Assembly (NCBI RefSeq): GCF_003859805.1
Contig: NZ_RQZG01000001.1
Location: 372,001 to 436,000 of the forward strand
Length of the DNA stretch: 64,000 nt
DNA from: Arachnia propionica
GTDB lineage: Bacteria > Actinomycetota > Actinomycetes > Propionibacteriales > Propionibacteriaceae
Direction of reading: 5' to 3'
The notes beneath the pieces are model-generated. The model had not been told where the DNA came from and did not search any database. It was given only the letters and a program-made list of their open reading frames with translations. This document shows, one piece after another, positions 34,720 to 43,220 of this stretch. Every line of letters begins with the position of its first letter. Position 1 is the first letter of the stretch. Both the position numbers and the translations under genes were made by a program.

Positions 34720-35909
34720 TGCCCACCCGAGCCGACCTCACCGCCCACCTCACCCGCCTCGCAGGTGAGGCCCGGTGGTTCTCCGGCCGCACCCGCGACT
34801 GGGAGATGACCCGCGTCGAACTGCTGCCCTGGATCGCAGAACCCGCCGGGCAACGCCCCGGGGTCCGCAGTGCGGTGCTTCACATCCGCTACGCCGACGG
34901 CGACACGGAGCGGTACCACGTGCCACTGGCCTTCCACGCGGGAGGCGGCGAGCCCGTCGAGGCCGTCGACGACCCCGAGGCAATGTCGATCCTGGTGGAG
35001 TGTCTCGCCGAGGAGCGGGACGGGTTCCAGCCGAGACAGGACATTCCCCTGGGGCTGCCCCCCAGACGGTACGGCGGGGAGCAGTCGAACACCTCCGTGT
35101 TCTTCGGGGACGTCCTCATCGCCAAGGTGTTCCGCCGCCTCGAGGAGGGGCGCAACCTGGACGTCGAACTGCACGAGGTCCTGGCGGATTCCGGCGCGGT
35201 GGCCAAGCTCTTCGGCACCTGGAGCCATGGCGGAGTCGATCTCGGGGTCTTCCTGGAGGCCCTGCCCGATCCACGCGACGGGTTCGTCGTCGCCTGCGAG
35301 GCGGCCGAGGGAGACCGGCCGTTCACCGACGAGGCCCGCGCCCTGGGTGAACAGCTGGCCCTGGTCCACCGGTTGCTGGCTGAACGGCTGCCCACCGCCG
35401 TCATCGACGGCGATGCCCTGTCCCGGACCTTCGTCGCCCGCTTCGAGGCAGCCCTGCGGGAGGCCCCCCTGCTCGAGCAGTTCCGCTCCTCGGTGCTCAC
35501 CTGCTTCACCGAGGTGCGCGGGATGCGGCTGGTCGCCCAGCGGATCCACGGCGACTGCCACCTGGGGCAGGCCCTGCTGACCGGCGGGCAGTGGCGTTAC
35601 GTGGACTTCGAGGGTGAGCCGTTGAAGTCCCTCGCTGAGCGACGACGACCTGATTCCCCCTGTCGGGACGTGGCCGGGATGCTCCGCTCGTTCGACTACG
35701 CGGCCCACATCGGTGGCGGCGAGGAGTCCTGGAGGTTGGGAGCACGTGCGGCCTTCATCGAGGGCTGTGCCGCGACCGGACGGTTCCCGTCCGAACTGCT
35801 CCTGGCCTACGAGGTGGACAAAGCCGTCTACGAGGTCGTCTATGAATCCAGGAACCGACCCGCATTCCTCCCGGTGCCGGTAGATTGTCTCGCAAGGATC
35901 AACCACTGA
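34719..35909 (+). CDS. mak: Maltokinase (Mak/Pep2)
   Basis: A 396-residue maltokinase of the aminoglycoside-phosphotransferase-like fold, making maltose-1-phosphate for GlgE. The N-terminal cap holds ARWFSGRTRD (about 18-27). The catalytic loop is RIHGDCHLGQALL (about 276-288), the metal-binding DFEGEP follows (about 298-303), and PDSPCRDVAGMLRSFDYAA (about 311-329) is a strong Mak signature. It is a standalone gene, not fused to TreS. Start and glgE stop overlap as TGATG. Confidence 0.94.
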   Translation: MPTRADLTAHLTRLAGEARWFSGRTRDWEMTRVELLPWIAEPAGQRPGVRSAVLHIRYADGDTERYHVPLAFHAGGGEPVEAVDDPEAMSILVECLAEERDGFQPRQDIPLGLPPRRYGGEQSNTSVFFGDVLIAKVFRRLEEGRNLDVELHEVLADSGAVAKLFGTWSHGGVDLGVFLEALPDPRDGFVVACEAAEGDRPFTDEARALGEQLALVHRLLAERLPTAVIDGDALSRTFVARFEAALREAPLLEQFRSSVLTCFTEVRGMRLVAQRIHGDCHLGQALLTGGQWRYVDFEGEPLKSLAERRRPDSPCRDVAGMLRSFDYAAHIGGGEESWRLGARAAFIEGCAATGRFPSELLLAYEVDKAVYEVVYESRNRPAFLPVPVDCLARINH

Positions 35910-35918
35910 GGAGCTGAG

Positions 35919-37814
35919 ATGGCGCATGACCCGTTTGGCGGACTGACAGGCTGGGATCTGGAAGGATTCCACACGGGTGGCGACACGGAGCTCTGGCGCC
36001 GTCTCGGTTCCTTCACGTGCACCGTCGAGGACAGCGAGCGTGGCCCGATCCAGGGGGTGCGTTTCGCGGTGTGGGCCCCGAACGCGCAGGCGGTCCAGGT
36101 GATCGGTGACTTCAACTGGTGGACCGGGGACCCGATGCAGCTCATCCCCGGTTCCGGGGTCTGGGCGACCTTCATCGAGGGAATCGGCGAGGGCACCCTG
36201 TACAAGTTCCGTATCCAGGGCCCCGACGGCACCTGGCACGAGAAGGTCGACCCGATGGCCCGCTTCTCCGAGCAGGCCCCGGCCAACGCCTCCATCGTCT
36301 ACGAGTCGAGGTACATCTGGTCCGACGACGACTGGATGACCAGGCGGGCACGGTCGCAACCCCACAAGGAACCGATCAGCATCTACGAGCTCCATCTGGG
36401 GGGCTGGCGCCGCGGCAAGAGCTACCTGGACCTGGCCGAGGAACTGGTCTCCTACGTCACCTGGCAGGGTTACACCCATGTCGAGTTCATGCCATTGGCC
36501 GAGCACCCGTTCGACCCCAGCTGGGGCTATCAGGTGACCGGGTACTTCTCCCCCACCAGCCGGTTCGGCAAACCTGATGACCTGCGGTACCTCATCGACC
36601 GGCTCCACCAGGCCGGCATCGGTGTGATCATGGACTGGGTTCCCGGTCATTTCCCGAAGGACGACTGGGCGCTCGGGCGCTTCGACGGCACCGCCCTCTA
36701 CGAGCATGCGGATCCCCGCCAGGGGGAGCACATGGACTGGGGGACCTACATCTTCAACTACGGCCGCAACGAGGTGAAGAGTTTCCTCATCTCCAACGCG
36801 TTGTACTGGCTGACGGAGTTCCATGTCGACGGGCTTCGGGTCGACGCGGTGGCCTCCATGCTCTACCTCGACTACTCACGCGAGGAGGGACAGTGGATCC
36901 CCAACGAGCACGGCGGCCGGGAGAACCTCGAGGCCATCGACTTCCTGCGCTACGTCAACCGGCATCTCCACGAGCGTCATCCGGGAGTGATGATGATCGC
37001 GGAGGAGTCGACGAGCTTCCCCGGCGTGACCCGACCGGTGCACGAGGGAGGGCTCGGTTTCGGCTTCAAGTGGAACATGGGATGGATGAACGACTCCCTG
37101 CGTTATCTGGCGCTCGACCCGGTCTACCGCCAGTACGAGCACAACCTGTTGACCTTCGCGATGGTCTACCAGTACTCGGAGAACTTCATCCTGCCGATCA
37201 GCCACGACGAGGTGGTCCACGGCAAGGGGTCCATGATCAACAAGGTGCCCCAGGACGACTGGCGCAAGTTCGCGACGTTGCGCGCCTTCTACTCGTTCAT
37301 GTGGAGTTTCCCCGGCAAGCAGCTGATCTTCATGGGTTCCGAGTTCGGGCAGCGTCCTGAGTTCAACGAGTCCCGCAGCCTGGAGTGGTGGGTCTCGGAA
37401 CTGTGGGGTCACGGCGGCCTGCAACGGCTGTTCCGCGACCTCAACCACCTCTACGTCGCCCTTCCTGCGCTCCACGAACTGGACAGCAGCCCGGACGGTT
37501 TCACCTGGATCAACGCTGATGACAACGGGCACAACCTGTTGAGCTGGGTACGACACGACTCCGGGGGAAACCATGTCGCCTGCTTCACCAACTTCTCCCC
37601 CGAACCGGTGACCGACTACGAGGTGGGACTGCCCGTCGCCGGGGAGTGGGACGAGATCCTCAACACCGATTCCTCGGTCTACGACGGTTCCGGTGAGTTC
37701 GGCAACCTGGGTCAGGTCACGGCCACCACGGCCCCGTGGGGACACTTCCCTGCCAGTGCGCGGGTGACGATCCCCCCGTTGGCGTCCATCTGGCTGCGGC
37801 GTTCTGCGACGTGA
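35919..37814 (+). CDS. glgB: 1,4-alpha-glucan branching enzyme GlgB
   Basis: A 631-residue GH13 branching enzyme introducing alpha-1,6 links. One CBM48 (about 40-125, RFAVWAPNAQAVQVIGDFNW) precedes the barrel. Motifs: DWVPGHFPKD (about 240-249), HVDGLRVDAVASMLYLDYSR (nucleophile Asp about 312), MIAEESTSFPGV (Glu about 366) and LPISHDEVVHGKGS (about 426-439). It is about 100 residues shorter than enzymes with two N-terminal beta domains, so it is the single-CBM48 type. The start follows GAGGAG. Nine bases separate it from mak, so it is in the same operon. Confidence 0.96.
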   Translation: MAHDPFGGLTGWDLEGFHTGGDTELWRRLGSFTCTVEDSERGPIQGVRFAVWAPNAQAVQVIGDFNWWTGDPMQLIPGSGVWATFIEGIGEGTLYKFRIQGPDGTWHEKVDPMARFSEQAPANASIVYESRYIWSDDDWMTRRARSQPHKEPISIYELHLGGWRRGKSYLDLAEELVSYVTWQGYTHVEFMPLAEHPFDPSWGYQVTGYFSPTSRFGKPDDLRYLIDRLHQAGIGVIMDWVPGHFPKDDWALGRFDGTALYEHADPRQGEHMDWGTYIFNYGRNEVKSFLISNALYWLTEFHVDGLRVDAVASMLYLDYSREEGQWIPNEHGGRENLEAIDFLRYVNRHLHERHPGVMMIAEESTSFPGVTRPVHEGGLGFGFKWNMGWMNDSLRYLALDPVYRQYEHNLLTFAMVYQYSENFILPISHDEVVHGKGSMINKVPQDDWRKFATLRAFYSFMWSFPGKQLIFMGSEFGQRPEFNESRSLEWWVSELWGHGGLQRLFRDLNHLYVALPALHELDSSPDGFTWINADDNGHNLLSWVRHDSGGNHVACFTNFSPEPVTDYEVGLPVAGEWDEILNTDSSVYDGSGEFGNLGQVTATTAPWGHFPASARVTIPPLASIWLRRSAT

Positions 37815-38611
37815 GCGAGTTCAAGGTCCAGGTCGACATCGCCCAGGGCATCGGCCACCTGCGCTGGGGTGAGCAGCTCACCGATGCCCAGACCCTGGAG
37901 CGTGCGGTCTCCCTGGCCGCCGACGACGCGATCATCGCGCACAACCTGCGTCGCCTGCAGTGCGACATCCCCGCGACGGATCGGGTGGCGATGCAGGCCC
38001 TGCACCGGTGCGGATTCCGCCGGGAGGGGCGCCTGCGTTCGGCCATCCTGACGCCGGACGGCCAGCTCGTCGACGTGTTGATCTACGCCCGGTTGGCGGT
38101 CGACCCGGTCTACGGTCCACACGGTTTCTCCGGGGTGATGAACTCGGTGCTGCCGACGAAACGGGTCATCGCCCACGTCGTGTTCCGGGACTCCCGTGGC
38201 CGGGTGCTGCTCACCGAACCGACCTACAAGCAGGACTGGGAGCTGCCGGGTGGGGTCGTCGACCCGGGCGAGTCCCCCAGACTGGGTGCCCAGCGTGAGG
38301 TGCTCGAGGAGATCGGGCTCGAATGCGCGCTGGGCCAGCCCGTCCTGGTGGACTGGATGCCCCCGCACCTCGGCTGGGGGGACGCCATCGAGTTCATCTA
38401 CGACGGTGGCGTGCTCCCGGACCACGTGGCCGGGGCCCTGGCCCCACGGGACCTGGAACTGCGTGCAGTCCACTGGGTGCCCCGTGAGGAGCTCCCCACT
38501 CGTGTCAGCGAGCTGTCCCACAGACGGCTCGAGCTGACTCTCTCCGGGGAGTCGGGGGCCACGGAGAACGGCCTGTTCCAAGGACCCGGGAGCAACTGGT
38601 CGACAGGGTGA
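37811..38611 (+). CDS. Fusion of a GNAT-like half domain and a Nudix hydrolase
   Basis: A 266-residue protein. Residues 1 to about 100 resemble the C-terminal half of a GNAT acetyltransferase of RimJ/L type (ALHRCGFRREGRLRSAILTP about 61-80 and DVLIYARL), but no complete acetyl-CoA loop is visible. Residues about 115-250 are a Nudix domain with a perfect box, GVVDPGE then REVLEEIGL (G-x5-E-x7-REVLEE-x-GL; about 149-171). The GTG overlaps the glgB stop as GTGA, putting it at the end of the glgE operon. The Nudix substrate is unknown; nucleotide-sugar or oxidised nucleotide hydrolysis are possibilities. Confidence 0.75.
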   Translation: MSEFKVQVDIAQGIGHLRWGEQLTDAQTLERAVSLAADDAIIAHNLRRLQCDIPATDRVAMQALHRCGFRREGRLRSAILTPDGQLVDVLIYARLAVDPVYGPHGFSGVMNSVLPTKRVIAHVVFRDSRGRVLLTEPTYKQDWELPGGVVDPGESPRLGAQREVLEEIGLECALGQPVLVDWMPPHLGWGDAIEFIYDGGVLPDHVAGALAPRDLELRAVHWVPREELPTRVSELSHRRLELTLSGESGATENGLFQGPGSNWSTG

Positions 38612-38632
38612 TCGGACCGGGAGTTCCGGTTC

Positions 38633-38661
38633 TTGACGTCAGGTACTCGTGGCCCTAGTCT
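38633..38661 (+). promoter_or_regulatory. Sigma70-type promoter of the ROK-MocA fusion operon
   Basis: TTGACG (38633-38638), 17 bases, then TAGTCT (38656-38661): a near-consensus promoter in the 103-base gap after the Nudix gene. A small ACCGG/CCGGT stem (38616-38630) followed by TCTT just before it may be a weak terminator for the glgE operon. Confidence 0.8.
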
Positions 38662-38676
38662 CGACTCATTCATATG

Positions 38677-38694
38677 GATACTTGCGTAAGTATC
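38677..38694. promoter_or_regulatory. Palindromic operator in the leader of the ROK-MocA fusion gene
   Basis: GATACTT-GCGT-AAGTATC, a 7-4-7 perfect inverted repeat, sits just downstream of the predicted transcript start and 20 bases before the ATG. It is the probable binding site of the ROK repressor domain encoded right after it (inference). Confidence 0.7.
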
Positions 38695-38714
38695 TTGCGG
38701 AATCGAGGTCAGAG

Positions 38715-40994
38715 ATGCCCCCTGTGGTGGCCGGTCGAGCTGAACGTCTCGCGAGCGTGTACGACGCGCTTCTGGCGACCCCGAGTGCGACCGTGAGTTC
38801 GCTCATGAAGGTGACCCAGCTCTCCCGCCCCACCGTCACGGGCCTGCTCGAGGTGCTGCGTGACCAGGGGCTGGTGCACAGTCTGGGGGCGGAAGGAGGG
38901 GTGGGGCGTCCGGCCGAGGTGTGGGCCACGGCTCCCTCGGCCGGCGTGGTGATCGGGGTCGACCTGCTGCACAGCAGCCTGTTGGCGGCAACGGCTCAGC
39001 TGGACGGCACGGTCACCGGTGTCGACCTGCGCCAGGACGTGAGCCTCGACGCGAGGCAGCGTCTGGATCTTCTCATCGAGGTCATCAACCAGCAGATCGC
39101 GCGGCATCAGCCGTCCCCGGTCCATGCCATCGTGATCTCCACCACCGGCACCGTCGACCCCGAGGGGTGCATCAAACGGTCCGATGCCGTCCAGGAGTGG
39201 GAGTCCTTCCCACTGGGAGCACGTCTGACGGAACGGCTCGGCCTCCCGGTCCGGGTGGAGAACGACGTGAATGCCGCCGCGTTCGGGGAGTTCGCGATCC
39301 GGTGCAGCGACCACAGCCTCACCTCCTCGGCCGACCTCCTGTTCATCGGTCTGTCACGAGGCATCGTGACCGGACTGGTGCTCGGCGGACAGCTCCACCG
39401 CGGCAGCCATCATGACGCCGGTGAGGTGGGGCTGGTCATCACCGAGGACGAGACCCTGTTCCCGGGACAGTTGAGGCGTGCGGCCGAGACCATCGGGGCC
39501 GTCTCCGCGGTTCTCGACCCGGCCACCATCGTGGTGGCCCTGACCCATGGCGAGATCCCGGGGGCACTGGATGAGATCAGGACGCACCTCGCGACCCTGC
39601 GTTCCTCGAGCGCTGCCGCTCTCAACCTCGAGGTCCCCCGCCTCGGCCAGGCCTCCGCGACGGTCGGGGCGCTGACCCTCGCCCTCCAGGACGCACGTCA
39701 GAAACTGCTCGGCCATCTCACGGCTCGGATCCCCTGTCCGAGCAATCTCACCCTGCTCACCCACGTCACCGCGAAAGGCAGCCACGTCCCGATGCCCTCC
39801 TCAGCAACCACCCAGCACCGGCCCGAACTCAGGATCGGCGTGGTGGGGGTCGGTGCCCGCTCAGACATCGCCAAGCACTTCGAACTGCCCGGTCGCAACT
39901 GCCGGATCACCGCCGTCGCCGATCCCCATCCGAATGCGTCACAACGAATCCTGGACCGGCTCGGCCGCGACGACATCGCCCTGACCCGTTCCGTGACCGA
40001 GCTCATCGGCACCGGCATCGATGCCGCACTGGTGACCTCCCCCGATGACACACACGCCACGGTGACCTGCGAACTCCTGCGTGCCGGGGTCCCGGTCTAC
40101 CTGGAGAAACCCATGGCGATCCACACCGCGGACGCCATCGAGATCCTCACCACCGCCCACGAGACCGGCACCAAACTCTACGTCGGCCACAACATGAGGC
40201 ACATGAACGTGGTCCGCTCGATGCGGGACCTCATCCGCAAGGGGGAGATCGGCGAGGTGAAGGCCATCTGGTGCCGACACTTCGTCGGTCACGGTGGTGA
40301 CTACTACTTCAAGGACTGGCACGCCACCCGTGAGCACGGCACCGGTCTGCTCCTGCAGAAGGCGGCCCATGACCTCGATGTCATGCACTGGCTGGCCGAT
40401 TCCCACACCACCCGGGTCACCGCGATGGGCGGGCTCACCCTCTACGACCGGGTCACTGACAGGAGGGACCACAGCGACCAGCTCATGTGGGAGTGGTTCT
40501 CGATGGACAACTGGCCACCGCTGTCACAACAGGGTCTCAACCCCGTCATCGACGTCGAGGACCTCTCCATGATGCTGATGCAGATGGAGTCCGGGGTCTT
40601 CGCCTCGTACCAGCAGTGCCACTACACCCCCGACTACTGGCGCAACTACACCGTGATCGGGACCGAGGGTCGGATCGAGAACTTCGGGGACTACGAGGGC
40701 GGACACATCAAACTGTGGCGACATCGCTCCGACTACGACCCCGACGGTGACGCCACCTACCCCATCACCGGTGACGCGGGTGGCCACGGGGACGCCGACG
40801 TCCTGACCACCGGTGAGTTCATCGACTTCGTGACCGACGGCACGCCCACGGACACCTCGCCCCTGGGCGCCTACCATGCCGTCGCGGCGGCCATCGCGGC
40901 CACGGACTCCCTGCGTGACGGCTCCACGCCACGAGACGTCCCCACCCTCGACCCCGAAGTCGTGCAGTACTTCGAGAACAACCAGGTCAAGTGA
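38715..40994 (+). CDS. ROK-family repressor fused to a Gfo/Idh/MocA dehydrogenase
   Basis: A single open frame of 759 residues with two unrelated parts. Residues about 8-60 form a winged helix-turn-helix (SLMKVTQLSRPTVTGLLEVL). Residues about 75-350 form a ROK sugar-binding domain with VENDVNAAAFGEFA (about 180-193) and HHDAGEVGLV, but without the CxCGxxGC zinc site and without a kinase-type DxGGT motif. After a linker, residues about 372-759 form a Gfo/Idh/MocA oxidoreductase with Rossmann loop RIGVVGVGAR, the EKP motif YLEKPMAIHT (about 462-471) and HDLDVMHW (about 555-562). The ATG at 38715 follows a GAGG site. An internal ATG at 39792 with a weak AAAGG upstream could start the enzyme alone. 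It heads a sugar ABC operon, so it probably senses and oxidises a related sugar. Confidence 0.88.
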   Translation: MPPVVAGRAERLASVYDALLATPSATVSSLMKVTQLSRPTVTGLLEVLRDQGLVHSLGAEGGVGRPAEVWATAPSAGVVIGVDLLHSSLLAATAQLDGTVTGVDLRQDVSLDARQRLDLLIEVINQQIARHQPSPVHAIVISTTGTVDPEGCIKRSDAVQEWESFPLGARLTERLGLPVRVENDVNAAAFGEFAIRCSDHSLTSSADLLFIGLSRGIVTGLVLGGQLHRGSHHDAGEVGLVITEDETLFPGQLRRAAETIGAVSAVLDPATIVVALTHGEIPGALDEIRTHLATLRSSSAAALNLEVPRLGQASATVGALTLALQDARQKLLGHLTARIPCPSNLTLLTHVTAKGSHVPMPSSATTQHRPELRIGVVGVGARSDIAKHFELPGRNCRITAVADPHPNASQRILDRLGRDDIALTRSVTELIGTGIDAALVTSPDDTHATVTCELLRAGVPVYLEKPMAIHTADAIEILTTAHETGTKLYVGHNMRHMNVVRSMRDLIRKGEIGEVKAIWCRHFVGHGGDYYFKDWHATREHGTGLLLQKAAHDLDVMHWLADSHTTRVTAMGGLTLYDRVTDRRDHSDQLMWEWFSMDNWPPLSQQGLNPVIDVEDLSMMLMQMESGVFASYQQCHYTPDYWRNYTVIGTEGRIENFGDYEGGHIKLWRHRSDYDPDGDATYPITGDAGGHGDADVLTTGEFIDFVTDGTPTDTSPLGAYHAVAAAIAATDSLRDGSTPRDVPTLDPEVVQYFENNQVK

Positions 40995-41017
40995 CCACGA
41001 AGAAGAAGGAGAACCCG

Positions 41018-42280
41018 ATGAAGCGTCGTACCTTCCTGGCGGCAGCCGCAGTGCTCGGTGCCGCCACGGGGCTGAGCGCCTGCGGCAACCAGAACACCAG
41101 CTCCTCCAACGACGGTGACCTCACCAAGGAGACCGAGGCCAGCCTGACCCTGTTCTACTGGGACAAGGCCCAGACCCCCACCGTGGAGGCCAACATCAAG
41201 GCCTTCAACGAGGAGTACCCGAACATCACGGTCACCCCGTCGGTGGCGGTCTACGACGACTACTGGACGAAGCTGCGCGCCCAGGCCGAGGGCGAGCAGC
41301 TGCCTGACGTGTTCTGGATGAACGGGCCGAACTTCCAGCTCTACGCCTCCAACGGGATGCTGGCCGACCTCACCGACCTCGGTGAGGTCGCCTGGGACAG
41401 CTACCCGAAGGCGCTGGTGGACCTGTACAGCCTGGACGGCAAGAAGTACGGCGTCCCGAAGGACTACGACACCATCGCCTGCTTCGTCAACAAGAAGGTG
41501 TTCGAGCAGGCGGGCATCGCCATCCCGACCGACGGCTGGACCTGGGACGAGCACCGGGAGGCCATCAAGGCCGTCAAGGCCTCCGGGGCCACCTGGGGCG
41601 CGGTGATCGAGGTCACCGCCAACCAGACCGGCTACTACAACACGATCCACCAGGCCGGTGGCCACGTCCTCAAGGACGGCAGGTCCGGCTTCGACGATCC
41701 CAAGGCCATCGAGGGCATCCAGTACCTGAAGGATCTCCTGGACGACGGTTCGATCCCCTCCCCCCAGATCGTCGCCGACTCCAAGGCCGATGCCCTGTTC
41801 ATGAACGGTGACGTCGGCCTCCTGTGGGCCGGTTCCTGGATGGTCAAGCCGCTGCGCGAGAAGTTCGGCGACGACGAGCTCATCGTGGTGCCGCTGCCGA
41901 AGAAGGAGAAGGAGGCCACCATCATCCACGGCCTGTCCTACGCGGCTGCCGCCAAGTCGAAGAACCTGGCGGCCGCGAAGGCCCTGGTCAGGTTCATGAC
42001 GGACAAGAAGGCCAACGAGACCGAGGCCAGCAACGGCACTGCCATCCCGGCCTTCACCGGAACCCAGCAGGTCTGGCTGGACCAGGTTCCGGCCTGGAAG
42101 CTCGACGTGTTCACCAAGGCCGCGGAGAACTACGCCGTGCCGTATCCGGTGTCGAAGAACACCACTGCCTGGACCGAGAAGGAGACGGTCCTGAAGTCCG
42201 TGTTCACCGGCGAGGCCGAGATCACCGCCGTGTGCACCCAGCTGGCCGCCGACGTGAACGCGTTGCTCGAGAAGGAGTGA
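41018..42280 (+). CDS. Sugar ABC transporter substrate-binding lipoprotein, family 1
   Basis: A 420-residue family 1 solute-binding protein. The signal peptide MKRRTFLAAAAVLGAATGLS ends in a lipobox LSAC (Cys 21-22), with an RR pair that may allow Tat export. Mature-protein motifs include LTLFYWDKAQTPTVEANIKA and LPDVFWMNGP (about 88-97), both typical. The ATG at 41018 was chosen for its AAGGAG site six bases upstream and the signal peptide; a GTG at 40991 overlapping the fusion-gene stop is an alternative. The substrate is presumably the sugar handled by the ROK-MocA protein. Confidence 0.92.
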   Translation: MKRRTFLAAAAVLGAATGLSACGNQNTSSSNDGDLTKETEASLTLFYWDKAQTPTVEANIKAFNEEYPNITVTPSVAVYDDYWTKLRAQAEGEQLPDVFWMNGPNFQLYASNGMLADLTDLGEVAWDSYPKALVDLYSLDGKKYGVPKDYDTIACFVNKKVFEQAGIAIPTDGWTWDEHREAIKAVKASGATWGAVIEVTANQTGYYNTIHQAGGHVLKDGRSGFDDPKAIEGIQYLKDLLDDGSIPSPQIVADSKADALFMNGDVGLLWAGSWMVKPLREKFGDDELIVVPLPKKEKEATIIHGLSYAAAAKSKNLAAAKALVRFMTDKKANETEASNGTAIPAFTGTQQVWLDQVPAWKLDVFTKAAENYAVPYPVSKNTTAWTEKETVLKSVFTGEAEITAVCTQLAADVNALLEKE

Positions 42281-42284
42281 CCTG

Positions 42285-43220
42285 ATGGCCGTCGACAGGA
42301 GCGGTGGCACCTCGTCGCCCTCCTCGCGACGCCGCAGCAACCCGATGTCAGTGGGGGCCTGGCCCCTGCTGTTCATCGGGCCCCTGCTGCTCGGCGTCCT
42401 GCTGTTCTACTACTACCCGATCCTCGGCAACTTCTGGACCTCACTGAACAAGGCCAACGCCTTCGGTGGGGATCCGAGGTTCGTCGGATTCGACAACTAC
42501 GCGGAGCTGTTCTCGCGTCCCACGCTGCCGTCCGCGACGGTGAACACGCTCATCTACACCGCGGTGGTGCTGCTCGCGGTACCGATCTCGGTGGGCATCG
42601 CCTCACTGATGGAGCTGCCCGGGTTGAAGGGACGCACCTTCTACCGCATCGCCTTCTTCATGCCCTACCTGGCCATGCCGGTCGCGATCGTTCAGGTGTG
42701 GCGGCTGTTCTACAACGGCACCTTCGGCATCCTCAACCAGGTCCTGCGCTTCCTCGGGGTCCAGGACCCGCCGTTCTGGTTGTCGACTCCCGGACTCACG
42801 ATCCTCGCGACGGCGGTCTTCGGGATCTGGGCCTCGATCGGGTTCAACGTCATCATCCTGTCGGCAGGTCTCAAGTCGATCCCGAAGGAACTCTACGAGG
42901 CGGCCTCGATCGATGGCGCCACCGCATGGCACCAGTTCAGGAGCATCACGGTGCCGTTGCTGACGCCGTCGATCTTCTTCCTCATGATCATGCAGGCCAT
43001 CGGCGGCTTCCAGCTGTTCGACTCGCTGTACGCGATGCTCGGACCGAACAACCCTGCTGCGGAGCAGTCGAGGTCCTTGGTCTCGCTGTTCTACCAGGAG
43101 GCCTTCGTCACCCAGAACCGTGGTGTCGGGGCCGCCGTCACGATCGTGATCCTGCTGCTCGTCGGCCTGGTCACCGCGCTCCAGTTCTGGGGCCAGAAGA
43201 AGTGGGTGCACTATGTCTGA
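42285..43220 (+). CDS. Sugar ABC transporter permease, MalF type
   Basis: A 311-residue permease with six hydrophobic spans and the EAA loop KELYEAASIDGATAWHQFRS (about 204-223), followed by the C-terminal QFWGQKKWVHY tail. It starts four bases after the binding-protein gene and overlaps the next permease by eight bases. A polar, serine/arginine-rich N-terminus (about 1-20) precedes the first span. Confidence 0.93.
   Translation: MAVDRSGGTSSPSSRRRSNPMSVGAWPLLFIGPLLLGVLLFYYYPILGNFWTSLNKANAFGGDPRFVGFDNYAELFSRPTLPSATVNTLIYTAVVLLAVPISVGIASLMELPGLKGRTFYRIAFFMPYLAMPVAIVQVWRLFYNGTFGILNQVLRFLGVQDPPFWLSTPGLTILATAVFGIWASIGFNVIILSAGLKSIPKELYEAASIDGATAWHQFRSITVPLLTPSIFFLMIMQAIGGFQLFDSLYAMLGPNNPAAEQSRSLVSLFYQEAFVTQNRGVGAAVTIVILLLVGLVTALQFWGQKKWVHYV

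Noticed and set aside
40991-41017. GTG at 40991 as the start of the sugar-binding lipoprotein
   Set aside because: It would place nine polar residues before the signal peptide, whereas ATG 41018 has an AAGGAG site at six bases and a clean lipoprotein signal.
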